DNA of 64,000 nucleotides from Streptomyces paludis (GTDB taxonomy: Bacteria > Actinomycetota > Actinomycetes > Streptomycetales > Streptomycetaceae). Below the pieces are notes generated by a model. It was given only the letters and a program-made list of their open reading frames with translations. It did no database searches and was not told where the DNA came from. Where the stretch lies: positions 4,588,001 through 4,652,000 of the forward strand of contig NZ_CP031194.1 in assembly GCF_003344965.1 (NCBI RefSeq). Direction: 5' to 3'. Of this stretch, positions 17,192-25,527 are shown one piece after another. The translations under genes were made by a program, and so were the position numbers. Within the stretch, counting starts at the first letter, position 1. Each line of letters opens with the position of its first letter.

Positions 17192-18721
17192 ATGGGTCAG
17201 CATGTACGTGTCGCGGTGATCGGATCCGGATTCGGCGGCCTGGGGGCGGCCGTGCGGCTGCGACGGGAGGGGATCACCGACTTCGTCGTACTGGAACGGG
17301 CCGGTTCCGTCGGCGGCGCCTGGCGCGACAACAGCTATCCGGGCTGCGCCTGCGACGTACCCTCGCACCTCTACTCCTTCTCCTTCGCGCCCAACCCCGA
17401 CTGGCCGCGCACCTTCTCCGGGCAGCGCCACATCCGCGCGTATCTGGAACACGTCGCCGACACCTTCGGGCTCCGGCCGCATCTCCGCTTCCACCACGAG
17501 GTGCTGCTGATGCGCTGGGACAACGACGCCCTGCGCTGGGAGATCGAGACCACGGGCGGCACCACACTCACCGCTGATGTGGTCGTCTCCGCGTCCGGTC
17601 CGCTCTCCGATCCGAAGGTCCCGGAGATACCGGGGCTCGCGGAGTTCCCGGGGAAGGTCTTCCACTCCGCGCGCTGGGACCACGGCTACGACCTGCGCGG
17701 CAAGCGCGTCGCCGTCGTCGGTACGGGCGCCTCGGCCATACAGATCGTCCCCGCCATCCAGCCCGAGGTGTCCCGGCTGACGCTCTTCCAGCGGACCGCG
17801 CCCTGGGTGCTGCCACGCGCCGACCGGGCGATCACGGCGGCCGAGCGGCGGCTGCACCGGGCGCTGCCCGTGACCGCCGCGCTGCGCCGTCAACTGCTCT
17901 GGTCGGTGCGGGAGTTGCAGGTCCAGGCGTTCACCAAGCGGCCGAAGGAACTCGGTCTGGTCGAGACCCTCGCGAAGGCCAATATCGCGCGGTCGGTCAA
18001 GGACCCGGCGCTCCGGGCCAGGCTGACGCCCTCGTACCGCATCGGCTGCAAGCGGATCCTGCTCTCCAGCTCGTACTATCCGGCGCTCGCGCGGCCCAAT
18101 GTGCAGGTGGTCGACGGCGGGCTGGCCGAGGTGCGCGGTTCGACACTGGTCGGTGCGGACGGTACGGAGGTGGAGGCCGACGCGATCGTCTTCGGCACCG
18201 GATTCCATGTGACGGACATGCCGATCGCGGAGCGGGTGATCGGCGCGGACGGGATCACCCTCGCGGAGGTGTGGAAGGGCGGTGTGACATCGCTGCGCGG
18301 CGCGACCGCCGCCGGATTCCCCAACTGGATGACGATCGTCGGCCCGAACACCGGGCTGGGAAACTCCTCGATGGTCCTGATGATCGAGTCCCATCTGAAC
18401 TATCTTGCCGACTATCTACGGCAGTTGGACGGACTGGGCGGCCGGGACGCGGGCCGGGGGCGGGTGGCGCTGGTGCCCCGGGCGGCGGCCGTGCGCGGCT
18501 GGAACGAACGGGTGCAGCGCCGGATGGAACGCACGGTGTGGAACACCGGCGGCTGCACCAGCTGGTATCTCGACGAGAGCGGTCACAACACCACACTCTG
18601 GCCGGGCACGACGGCCGAGTTCCGGCGGGCGACGCGGGAGGTGAACCTCGCGGAGTACGAGGTGATCCGGGCGGCGGGGTCCGCGCGGGGCACCGAGCGG
18701 GAGAAGGAGGCGGTTCAGTGA
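17192..18721 (+). CDS. Flavin-containing (Baeyer-Villiger type) monooxygenase
   Basis: FAD/NADPH monooxygenase of 509 residues. The FAD motif is GSGFGGLGAA (about 10-19), the NADPH motif is GTGASA (about 185), and between them is FPGKVFHSARWDH (152-164), matching the Baeyer-Villiger fingerprint FxGxxxHxxxW. It should insert or add oxygen to a ketone, aldehyde or heteroatom substrate. The ATG is preceded by CAGGAGG. The gene order monooxygenase, hydrolase, SDR with GTGA overlaps matches the start of the mycobacterial mymA operon (mymA, lipR, SDR), where the products modify cell-envelope lipids; the same role here is inference. Confidence 0.9.
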   Translation: MGQHVRVAVIGSGFGGLGAAVRLRREGITDFVVLERAGSVGGAWRDNSYPGCACDVPSHLYSFSFAPNPDWPRTFSGQRHIRAYLEHVADTFGLRPHLRFHHEVLLMRWDNDALRWEIETTGGTTLTADVVVSASGPLSDPKVPEIPGLAEFPGKVFHSARWDHGYDLRGKRVAVVGTGASAIQIVPAIQPEVSRLTLFQRTAPWVLPRADRAITAAERRLHRALPVTAALRRQLLWSVRELQVQAFTKRPKELGLVETLAKANIARSVKDPALRARLTPSYRIGCKRILLSSSYYPALARPNVQVVDGGLAEVRGSTLVGADGTEVEADAIVFGTGFHVTDMPIAERVIGADGITLAEVWKGGVTSLRGATAAGFPNWMTIVGPNTGLGNSSMVLMIESHLNYLADYLRQLDGLGGRDAGRGRVALVPRAAAVRGWNERVQRRMERTVWNTGGCTSWYLDESGHNTTLWPGTTAEFRRATREVNLAEYEVIRAAGSARGTEREKEAVQ

Positions 18722-19713
18722 GCGGGTCGGTGAACGGTTCGGGGAGCGGGTCGGTGAACGGGGCGGCAGGGCGCGGGCGCCAGGCGCGGCGCCCGGGGCG
18801 TCCGTACATCCCCAAGGAGCGGGAGGTGGCCGTCACTTCGGCCGACGGCACCCGGATACACGCGGAGATCCACGGCGAGGACGGCCGGCCCGCCGTCGTC
18901 CTCGCGCACGGCTGGACCTGCTCCATCCAGTACTGGGCGGCGCAGCTCGCGGATCTCGCGGTCGACCACCGGGTGATCGTCTACGACCTGCGCGGACACG
19001 GCCGTTCGCCGGTACCGGCCAATCCGGGCGGACGGGGCGGACCGGGCGCGTTCTCGGTCGACGCGCTGGCCGACGACCTCGAAGCGGTGCTCGCCGCGAC
19101 CCTCGCGCCCGGCGAGAAGGCGGTGGTGGTCGGCCACTCGATGGGCGGTATGACGGTGATGGCCGCCGCCCGCAGACCCGTCTTCCGGGAGCACGCGGCG
19201 GCCGTTCTCCTCTGCAACACGGGCAGTTCGCGGCTGGTCACCGACATGGCGGTCGTACCGCTGCGCGCCGGGCGGGCACGCGACCGGATCACCCGGAGCA
19301 TCCTCGGCACACGGCTGCCGCTGGGCCCGGTCACACCGCTCTCGAAGCGGCTGCTGCGGTACGGGACGATGGGCCCCGGTACGGCGCCGGAGCGCGTCAC
19401 GGCGTGCGCGCGCATCGTGCAAGCCTGTCCCACGGTGACCCGGGCGGGGTGGGCGAGGGTGCTGGACGGGCTCGATCTCGACGCGAACGTACCGGAGTTG
19501 AAGGTGCCGACCTCCGTACTGGCCGGGGCGGCGGACCGGATGACCCCGCCCGCGATGTCACGGTCGCTGGCCGCCGCGCTGCCCGAGTGTGTCGGGCTGA
19601 CCGTGCTGACGGGCGTGGGGCACATGGGGCCGGTGGAGGCGCCGGAGGCCGTGGGCGAGGCGATACGGGAGCTGACGGCGGCGCATCTCGGGGCGAAGGA
19701 GGACACGGCGTGA
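18718..19713 (+). CDS. Alpha/beta hydrolase
   Basis: Alpha/beta hydrolase of 331 residues. The nucleophile elbow is GHSMGG (about 141-146), the oxyanion region HGWTCS, the acid Asp in AGAADRMTPP and the His in GVGHMGP. The first 35 residues are a Gly/Ser/Arg low-complexity leader (SGSVNGSGSGSVNG), encoded by an evident short DNA repeat, so the mature fold begins near YIPKERE. The GTG start overlaps the stop of the monooxygenase (GTGA), implying translational coupling. It is a likely partner that hydrolyses the ester or lactone made by the monooxygenase; in mymA the corresponding gene is lipR. Confidence 0.88.
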   Translation: MSGSVNGSGSGSVNGAAGRGRQARRPGRPYIPKEREVAVTSADGTRIHAEIHGEDGRPAVVLAHGWTCSIQYWAAQLADLAVDHRVIVYDLRGHGRSPVPANPGGRGGPGAFSVDALADDLEAVLAATLAPGEKAVVVGHSMGGMTVMAAARRPVFREHAAAVLLCNTGSSRLVTDMAVVPLRAGRARDRITRSILGTRLPLGPVTPLSKRLLRYGTMGPGTAPERVTACARIVQACPTVTRAGWARVLDGLDLDANVPELKVPTSVLAGAADRMTPPAMSRSLAAALPECVGLTVLTGVGHMGPVEAPEAVGEAIRELTAAHLGAKEDTA

Positions 19714-20672
19714 GCACGAAGAACCGAACCACGACGAACCGGACACTGCCGCTTACGGGCCGCCCGCGCGGCTTCCGCGACCTCGACGGACAGGTCGCCG
19801 TTGTCACCGGCGCCGCGCGCGGGGTCGGTGAGCTGCTGGCGCGCAAGCTCTCGGCGCGGGGCGCGCGGGTGGCGCTCGTGGGCCTGGAGGAGGACGAGCT
19901 GAAGCGTGTCGCCGGGCGGCTGCACGCGGAGGGTGGCCACTGGTACGCGGATGTCACGGACGACGCCGCGATGACCCGGGTCGCGGGCGAGGTGCAGGAA
20001 CGCTTCGGCCGGGTCGACATCGTCGTGGCGAACGCGGGTGTGGCGGCGGGCGGCCCCTTCGAGGACTCGGACCCGGCCGCGTGGCGCCGGGTCGTCGAGG
20101 TCAATCTGATCGGGGGCGCGGTGACGGCGCGGGCGTTCCTGCCGTATCTGCGCCGCAGCCGCGGCTACTTCCTCCAGATAGCCTCGCTCGCCGCGATCAC
20201 GCCGGCGCCGCTGATGACGGCGTACTGCGCGTCCAAGTCCGGCGTCGAGGCGTTCGCGCACAGCCTGCGCGGCGAGGTCGCGCACCAGGGCGTACGTGTC
20301 GGCGTCGGCTATCTGTCCTGGACGGACACCGACATGGTGCGCGGCGCCGACGAGGACGAGGCGCTGCGCGAACTGCGCGCCCGGCTGCCCTGGCCGGCGA
20401 ACCGTACGTACCCGCTCGGCCCCGCGGTGGACCGTATCGTCGCCGGCATAGAGCGGCGCGCGCCGCATGTGTACGCGCAGTGGTGGCTGCGCGGTATGCA
20501 GGGCGTACGGGGCTATGTGCCCGGCGTCGTCGCCACCGCCGGACAGCGCGAGATGCGCCTCTTCGAAGCGCGCCTCGCGGGCCGTCCGGGGGGCGCGGGC
20601 GCGGGCGTGCGCAGGGGGCTGGTGGGCGCGGGCGGCGCGGCGGACGAACGGGGGCGCACGCTCCGTAACTGA
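19710..20672 (+). CDS. Short-chain dehydrogenase/reductase
   Basis: SDR-family oxidoreductase of 320 residues. It has TGAARGVG (about 33-40) for NAD(P), NAG in VVANAGVA, the catalytic Ser in IASLAA and YCASK (about 171-175), so the active site is complete. A C-terminal extension of about 60 residues, Gly/Arg-rich, goes beyond the usual 250-residue fold and includes RGMQGVRGYVPG. The GTG start overlaps the hydrolase stop. It is the third gene of the mymA-like operon and would interconvert an alcohol and the ketone or aldehyde used by the monooxygenase. Confidence 0.88.
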   Translation: MSTKNRTTTNRTLPLTGRPRGFRDLDGQVAVVTGAARGVGELLARKLSARGARVALVGLEEDELKRVAGRLHAEGGHWYADVTDDAAMTRVAGEVQERFGRVDIVVANAGVAAGGPFEDSDPAAWRRVVEVNLIGGAVTARAFLPYLRRSRGYFLQIASLAAITPAPLMTAYCASKSGVEAFAHSLRGEVAHQGVRVGVGYLSWTDTDMVRGADEDEALRELRARLPWPANRTYPLGPAVDRIVAGIERRAPHVYAQWWLRGMQGVRGYVPGVVATAGQREMRLFEARLAGRPGGAGAGVRRGLVGAGGAADERGRTLRN

Positions 20673-20790
20673 TCGCACCTTGATCGAAATGCGTGGAATG
20701 TCGCGCCGTGTCAGTCTGATCGAGGCCCCACCCCGCATCCGGGGTTCCGGGCCTCATCCCAAGGCTCCACAACTTCAGGAGTGACATTCC

Positions 20791-20970
20791 ATGGGCATTT
20801 CCGACCAGTTCAAGGACAAGGCACAGCAGCTCGCCGACCAGGCCAAGGCCAAGATGGACGAGAACAAGGACCCGTCAAAGGCCAAGGACCGCGCGCAGGA
20901 CGCCCGCGACCAGGGCCAGTCGAGGGCCCAGGACGCCCGCGACGAAGCGGAAGACCGCTTCGACCACTGA
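20791..20970 (+). CDS. Small hydrophilic, charged helical protein
   Basis: A 59-residue protein (MGISDQFKDKAQQLADQAKA...) made almost entirely of Lys, Asp, Glu, Gln, Ala and Arg, with heptad-like repeats such as AQDARDQGQSRAQDARDEAE. It has no signal peptide or membrane segment and resembles the stress-linked CsbD-like or LEA-like small proteins of Streptomyces, but I cannot assign a family. A strong Shine-Dalgarno (AGGAG, nine bases before the ATG) and a good terminator 25 bases after the stop show that it is a real single-gene unit. Confidence 0.72.
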   Translation: MGISDQFKDKAQQLADQAKAKMDENKDPSKAKDRAQDARDQGQSRAQDARDEAEDRFDH

Positions 20971-20995
20971 CACGGCGCCGCTGAGACGGTCCTGG

Positions 20996-21027
20996 AAAGG
21001 CGCACCCGGCCCGCCGGGTGCGCCTTT
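20996..21027 (+). terminator. Terminator after the small hydrophilic protein
   Basis: AAAGGCGCACCCGG pairs with CCGGGTGCGCCTTT around a short loop. The outer A/T pairs give a U-rich end on both strands, so it can act in both directions. Confidence 0.85.
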
Positions 21028-21108
21028 CGGTGTGTCCTCCGGCGTGTCCGCCCGGGGCGACCGGCTCGGGCCCTGCGGCTCGGGCCCCGCGGGTGGCGGA
21101 TGAGGCTG

Positions 21109-21426
21109 TCAGGCGATAGCCGCGATGTCCCCGTCATCGAAATAGATGGCCTGATGCAGACGCCCACCCAAAGCCACAGCGAATCGAGCGATGACGTCTT
21201 GGCCGGAGACGTGTCCGCGCTCGATTTGTGACACACGCCCCTTGGTGACGCCCATACGGTCGGCCACGTCCTGCTGGGTCAGCCCTCGGGACCGCCGTAG
21301 TTCCGCCAGGCGGCGGCCAGTTGTCTCCGCGAGAAGCTGCTCCTTGCCCGCCTGTACAGCCTCCTCGCCTCCGGCGCGGGCAACATGCTCAGCGCGAATG
21401 TCCTGCCAGCGCGTGTAGCCGCTCAC
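21109..21426 (-). CDS. XRE-family antitoxin (HigA-type)
   Basis: A 105-residue protein with a Cro/CI helix-turn-helix (LAELRRSRGLTQQDVADRMG ... GRVSQIERG, about 40-72) and a short C-terminal segment. Its GTG start overlaps the stop of the upstream toxin gene (GTGA), so the order is toxin then antitoxin, as in HigBA modules. The antitoxin should neutralise the toxin by direct binding and repress the operon through the palindrome at 21794-21811. The N-terminal 35 residues ahead of the HTH (EHVARAGGEEAVQAGKEQLL) are probably the toxin-binding part. Confidence 0.85.
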   Translation of the reverse strand: MSGYTRWQDIRAEHVARAGGEEAVQAGKEQLLAETTGRRLAELRRSRGLTQQDVADRMGVTKGRVSQIERGHVSGQDVIARFAVALGGRLHQAIYFDDGDIAAIA

Positions 21427-21785
21427 GATCGTCCTCCTTCTTTCTGGGCTCGTTCCTTCACGTAGGTCTCATAGCGCTCTTCGGCCAGCGGAATCGCTTC
21501 CCGGTACCACTCGTTCCACCGCCCCGCTTTGTCTCCCGCCACCAGCAGAATGCTGCAGCGCCACGGATCGAAGGCGAACAAGATGCGCACCGTTCCGGGG
21601 CGCAGTTCCTTCATATTCGCCATCGTCGAGCCATGGATGGTGTCGACCAGTGGACGCCCGAGCCCCGGGCCTCCCTCCGACAGGGCATCCAGTGCCTGCA
21701 CCACTCGTGCATGCGCCAGGTCGTCGAGGCCATCGATCCAGTCGCGCACCTCGTCGACCAGGAAGATCTCCCACTCGCTGTCCAT
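21423..21785 (-). CDS. RelE/HigB-type toxin (Gp49-like)
   Basis: A 120-residue toxin of the phage Gp49-like/HigB branch of the RelE superfamily, ribosome-dependent mRNA interferases. The family blocks are VRDWIDGLDDLAHARVVQAL, LGRPLVDTIHGSTMANMKELRPG, VRILFAFDPWRCSILLVAGDK and a basic C-terminus EERYETYVKERAQKEG. The ATG at WEIF is chosen because the promoter elements end just before it and no Shine-Dalgarno is present, which points to leaderless translation; longer in-frame readings run into the neighbouring protease gene. It is the first gene of a two-gene toxin-antitoxin operon. Confidence 0.87.
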   Translation of the reverse strand: MDSEWEIFLVDEVRDWIDGLDDLAHARVVQALDALSEGGPGLGRPLVDTIHGSTMANMKELRPGTVRILFAFDPWRCSILLVAGDKAGRWNEWYREAIPLAEERYETYVKERAQKEGGRS

Positions 21786-21793
21786 ACGTCCAA

Positions 21794-21824
21794 GTATAGT
21801 GAAAGCTATACCTTCGGGAGTCAA
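21794..21824 (-). promoter_or_regulatory. Toxin-antitoxin promoter with embedded operator
   Basis: A perfect inverted repeat GTATAG-N6-CTATAC (21794-21811) lies nine bases upstream of the toxin ATG. Reading leftward, TTGACT (21824-21819) is a strong -35, and the -10 lies inside the palindrome (CACTAT at a 17-bp spacer, overlapping TATACT). Transcription would begin within a few bases of the ATG, so the message should be leaderless. The XRE antitoxin is the likely operator-binding protein. Confidence 0.7.
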
Positions 21825-21847
21825 CCGCTGTCGCGGCACCGGTGGTG

Positions 21848-24800
21848 TCACATTGGTTGGGTGCGTGGGGGGAGTGGTGGGCGGCGGAGGTTGGGGACTG
21901 CGTTGTAGTCGGGTGGGGTGGCGGCCGGGGTGCCGGCCAGGAGGTCCAGGGCCATCCAGACCGCGTCGTCCAGTTGGGCGTGGCGGCCCTCGGCCCAGTC
22001 GAGGGGGGTGCGCAGGGCTTCGACGTCCGGGGCGACGCCGTGGTTCTCGATGGACCAGCCGTACGCGTCGAACCAGGCCGCGTTCATCGGCACCGTGATC
22101 ACCGTGCCGTCGACCAGGCGGTGGCGGCCCGTCATGCCGACCACGCCGCCCCAGGTGCGCTGGCCGACGACCGGGCCCAGGCCGAGCAGCTTGAAGGCGG
22201 CGGTGATCATGTCGCCGTCGGAGGCGGTCGCCTCGTCGGCCAGTGCGACGACCGGGCCGCGTGGGGCGTTCGAGGCGTACGAGACGGGCTGGGCGTCGCG
22301 GGTCAGGTCCCAGCCGATGATGCGGCGGCTGAGCTTCTCGACGACCAGTTCGCTGATATGGCCGCCCGCGTTGCCCCGGACGTCCACGATCAGCGCCGGG
22401 CGCGAGACCTCCAGCCGTAGATCCCGGTTGAACTGCGCCCAGCCGGAGCCGCCCATGTCGGGGATGTGCAGATAGCCGCACCGGCCGCCGCTGATCTCCC
22501 GTACCGCCTCGCGGCGTTTGGACACCCAGTCCTGGTAGCGCAGCGGCCGTTCGTCGATCAGCGGGACCACCGCGACGCGCCGGGGCCGGTCCTCGCGGGT
22601 CTCGCGGCCCTCGCGCGCCGCCGGGCGGAAGGTCAGCTCCACCGTCGTGCCCCCGGCGGCGGAGAGCAGGGGATACGGGCCGGTCAGCGGGTCCACCGCC
22701 CGCCCGTCCACATGCGTGAGCACCGCGCCCTCGCGGATGCCCGTACCCGCCAGCGGCGAGCGCGCCCGGGAGTCCGAGGAGTCGCCGGGCAGGATGCGCT
22801 TCACCGTCCATTCGCCCTCCCGGCAAACGAGGTTGGCGCCCAGCAGCCCCATCGCCCGCTGGTAGTGCGCCGGGCCCTCGTTGCGCCTCGCCGGTGTGAC
22901 GTACGCGTGCGACGTGCCCAGCTCGCCGAGGACCTCGCGCAGCAGATCGGCGAACTCGTCGGGGGAGGCGACGCGTTCGACCAGCGGCCGGTACTGGTCG
23001 AGGACCCCGTCCCAGTCGATGCCGCACATCCGCGGCTCCCAGAAGTACGCGCGGATGATCCGCCCCGCCTCCGCGTACGCCTGCCGCCACTCCGCCTCCG
23101 GATCGACGTCGTGCAGGATGCGCCGGGGATCGAGGAAGACCGTCGTATCGAGGTCGCCCAGCTCGGTCGCGGGTACGGCGCGCAGCTCGCCGTCGTCCAC
23201 GACCACCAGCCTGCTCCCGTCGCCGCTCGTCGCGAACCAGTCCAGATGCGCGACGAGTTCGCTCTTGCGCGCCTTCGCGATGTCGAAGTGCTCCAGCGTC
23301 GGCCGCCCGGACATGTCCGCCGGGTTCGCGAACGTCTCACCCAGCGCGCCCGAGATCGGCCAGCGCAGCCAGACCAGCCCCCCGCCGCTGACCGGGCGCA
23401 GCGCCGAGTACTTCGACGCGGTCACGGGGAACGGCGTGACCCGGTCCGGCAGCCCCTCGACCTCGACCGTGACCGTACCCTCGCCGTCCTCACCGAGCGT
23501 CGGATCGAGCCCGCCCGCGGCCGGCCGGCCGTCGGGGGAGAGCGCGAAGGGCGACGGGGTCGCGGAGGAGAGCGGCACGAGGTACGGGCGGCAGCCCAGC
23601 GGGAAGGACAGGGCGCCGGTGTGCACGTCGTAGACCGGGTCGAAGCCGCGCCAGGAGAGGAAGGCGAGATAGCGGCCGTCGCTGGTGAAGACGGGGTTCT
23701 CGTCCTCGAAACGGCCGTTGGTGACATCGACGACGGTACGGGCGAAGCTGCCGGCGATCTTGGCGAGCTTGATCTGGCGCAGCGAGCGGCCGATACCGGG
23801 GTGGGACCAGGTGAGCCAGCCGCCGTCGGGGGAGAAGGCGAGGTCGGTGACGGGGCCGTTGATGGAGCGGATGAGTTCGGTGACGGGATCGGGGGTTGGG
23901 ATTGGGGTTGGATCGGGGGTGGGGGGCTGCGCTTCTTCCGAAGGCTCGGGCGGCGCCTCTGGCTCGGGCGGCTCCTGGGGTTCTTGTGGCTCCTGGGGCT
24001 CGGGGGGCTTTGGCGGCTCGGGCTGCTCGGGTGCCTCCGGCTCCACCGGCGTCCCCACATCCCCGTCCGCCACATCGATCAGCAGCAGCCGCCCGTCGTG
24101 CGACGCGATCGCGATCCGTTCCCCGTCCGGGTCCGCGACCATCTCCAGTACGCGGCCCAGCCGCCCGGACGCCAGTCTGCGCGGGGCGCGGTCGCCGCTC
24201 GCGCGCGGGAGGTACGCGATCTCGACGGCGTCCTCGCCGTCCGCGTCCGTGACGTACGCGACCTGGCCGCCGCTGCCGAGCATCACCGGGTTTCTGACCC
24301 GTACGCCCGGGGTGTCCGCGATGGTGCGGGCGGGGCCGTCGCGGTGGGTGAGCCAGTAGAGGCTGCCGCGTACGGAGACGGCGCTCGCGCGGCCCGTCAG
24401 GTCCACCGAGAGGCCGTCGATGTGCCGGCCGGCGGGCACCTGATAGCCGCGCCGGCCCGCGCGCGGGCCCCCGAGCCGTACGTCCAGCCTGCGCGGCCGG
24501 GAGTCCGGGGTCAGGGTGTCGACCAGCCAGAGGTCGCCCGCGCACTGGTAGACGACCCGGTGGCCGTCGGAGGCGGCGTGGCGGGCGTAGAAGGCGTCGT
24601 GGTCGGTGTGGCGGGTGAGGTCCGTACCGTCGGGGAGGCAGGAGTAGAGGTTCCCTACGCCCTCGTGGTCGGAGAGGAACGCGATGCGCCCGGCCACGAA
24701 CATCGGCGAGTCGAGATGCCCGCCGATGTCCGGGAGCAGCCGCTCCCCGTGCAGCCAGAGGCGGCCGGTCGCGCCGCCCCGGTAGCGCTTCCAGGCGGCG

Positions 24801-25324
24801 GGCTCGTGCGGCGGCTTGCCGGTGAGCAGGAGCGTACGGCGCTCACCGTCGAGGTCCGCGACGGCGATGTCCGTCACCGGGCCCCAGGGCAGCGCGCCGC
24901 CGGGGGAGCCGTCGAGGGGCAGGCTGTACGCCCAGGCGAAGTACGAGAAGGGCTGGCCGTGCGAGGAGACGGCGAGGATCTGCGGCTCGCCGTCCGTACG
25001 GTCGCCGGGGGTCCAGCCGCAGACGCGGGTGTCGGTGGCGCCCCAGTACGTCAGCCGCCGCGCGGGGCCGCCGCCGACGGGCGCGAGGTGGATCTCGGGG
25101 TCGAGGCTGCGCCAGCTCGTATAGGCGATGTGCCGCCCGTCGGGCGAGAAGCGGGGATGGCCGAGCCGGGTCCGGTCCGCCGTCACCCGCCAGGCCCGGC
25201 CGGGTTCCTCCCCGGCCCCGGGGAGCGGGGCGACCCAGAGGTCGTCCTCGGCGACGAAGCACAGGGAGTCGCCGTGCAGGTGCGGGAAGCGAAGGTACGC
25301 GGTCTCGTCACTCACCTCCCCCAT
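21848..25324 (-). CDS. Tricorn protease homologue (S41 family)
   Basis: Very large cytoplasmic peptidase of 1158 residues that finishes the breakdown of oligopeptides released by the proteasome or other proteases. The N-terminal half is two beta-propellers of WD-like repeats (GHPRFSPDGRHIAYTS, TDLAFSPDGGWLTWSHPG, VFTSDGRYLAFLS). It is followed by a PDZ domain (GIREGAVLTHVDGRAVDPLTG) and the S41 catalytic core, with His in ELGTSHAYVTP (about 806) and the nucleophile Ser in DEATASDGDM (about 1033). Between the propellers, about residues 425-480, sits an unusual Pro/Glu-rich run (PEPQEP-type repeats) that the family does not require. An ATG and a GTG four codons later are both possible starts. 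Confidence 0.92.
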   Translation of the reverse strand: MGEVSDETAYLRFPHLHGDSLCFVAEDDLWVAPLPGAGEEPGRAWRVTADRTRLGHPRFSPDGRHIAYTSWRSLDPEIHLAPVGGGPARRLTYWGATDTRVCGWTPGDRTDGEPQILAVSSHGQPFSYFAWAYSLPLDGSPGGALPWGPVTDIAVADLDGERRTLLLTGKPPHEPAAWKRYRGGATGRLWLHGERLLPDIGGHLDSPMFVAGRIAFLSDHEGVGNLYSCLPDGTDLTRHTDHDAFYARHAASDGHRVVYQCAGDLWLVDTLTPDSRPRRLDVRLGGPRAGRRGYQVPAGRHIDGLSVDLTGRASAVSVRGSLYWLTHRDGPARTIADTPGVRVRNPVMLGSGGQVAYVTDADGEDAVEIAYLPRASGDRAPRRLASGRLGRVLEMVADPDGERIAIASHDGRLLLIDVADGDVGTPVEPEAPEQPEPPKPPEPQEPQEPQEPPEPEAPPEPSEEAQPPTPDPTPIPTPDPVTELIRSINGPVTDLAFSPDGGWLTWSHPGIGRSLRQIKLAKIAGSFARTVVDVTNGRFEDENPVFTSDGRYLAFLSWRGFDPVYDVHTGALSFPLGCRPYLVPLSSATPSPFALSPDGRPAAGGLDPTLGEDGEGTVTVEVEGLPDRVTPFPVTASKYSALRPVSGGGLVWLRWPISGALGETFANPADMSGRPTLEHFDIAKARKSELVAHLDWFATSGDGSRLVVVDDGELRAVPATELGDLDTTVFLDPRRILHDVDPEAEWRQAYAEAGRIIRAYFWEPRMCGIDWDGVLDQYRPLVERVASPDEFADLLREVLGELGTSHAYVTPARRNEGPAHYQRAMGLLGANLVCREGEWTVKRILPGDSSDSRARSPLAGTGIREGAVLTHVDGRAVDPLTGPYPLLSAAGGTTVELTFRPAAREGRETREDRPRRVAVVPLIDERPLRYQDWVSKRREAVREISGGRCGYLHIPDMGGSGWAQFNRDLRLEVSRPALIVDVRGNAGGHISELVVEKLSRRIIGWDLTRDAQPVSYASNAPRGPVVALADEATASDGDMITAAFKLLGLGPVVGQRTWGGVVGMTGRHRLVDGTVITVPMNAAWFDAYGWSIENHGVAPDVEALRTPLDWAEGRHAQLDDAVWMALDLLAGTPAATPPDYNAVPNLRRPPLPPRTQPM

Positions 25325-25449
25325 GCTGCACTCGTCGGGGGTGCCGCGCCTCTTGAACGCGGGTTCTGGTGCGGTCCGCCGGGCGGGGAGACCGGGGGCC
25401 GGGGGCCGGGCGGGACACCCCGGCCGGGCGGTGTGGCGTAGGACACAAG

Positions 25450-25509
25450 CGAAACGGTTTCGTTTCGTTCGGGGGCGGGGTTATCTTCGTACTGTACGAA
25501 ACCGTTTCG
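25450..25509. promoter_or_regulatory. Two TetR-type operator palindromes
   Basis: CGAAACGGTTTCG (25450-25462) and CGAAACCGTTTCG (25497-25509) are near-identical 13-bp palindromes, both followed by TTCGTTCGG-like sequence, and they flank the candidate promoter of the TetR gene. The second ends 18 bp before the TetR ATG. The pattern indicates autorepression. Confidence 0.75.
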
Positions 25510-25527
25510 TTCGGAAGGTCGAGGAAC

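Noticed and set aside
22466..25441. 991-codon open frame on the + strand opposite the tricorn gene
   Set aside because: It is an antisense shadow caused by GC bias at third codon positions; its translation is Arg/Gly/Val-rich low complexity and the minus-strand frame has full family motifs.
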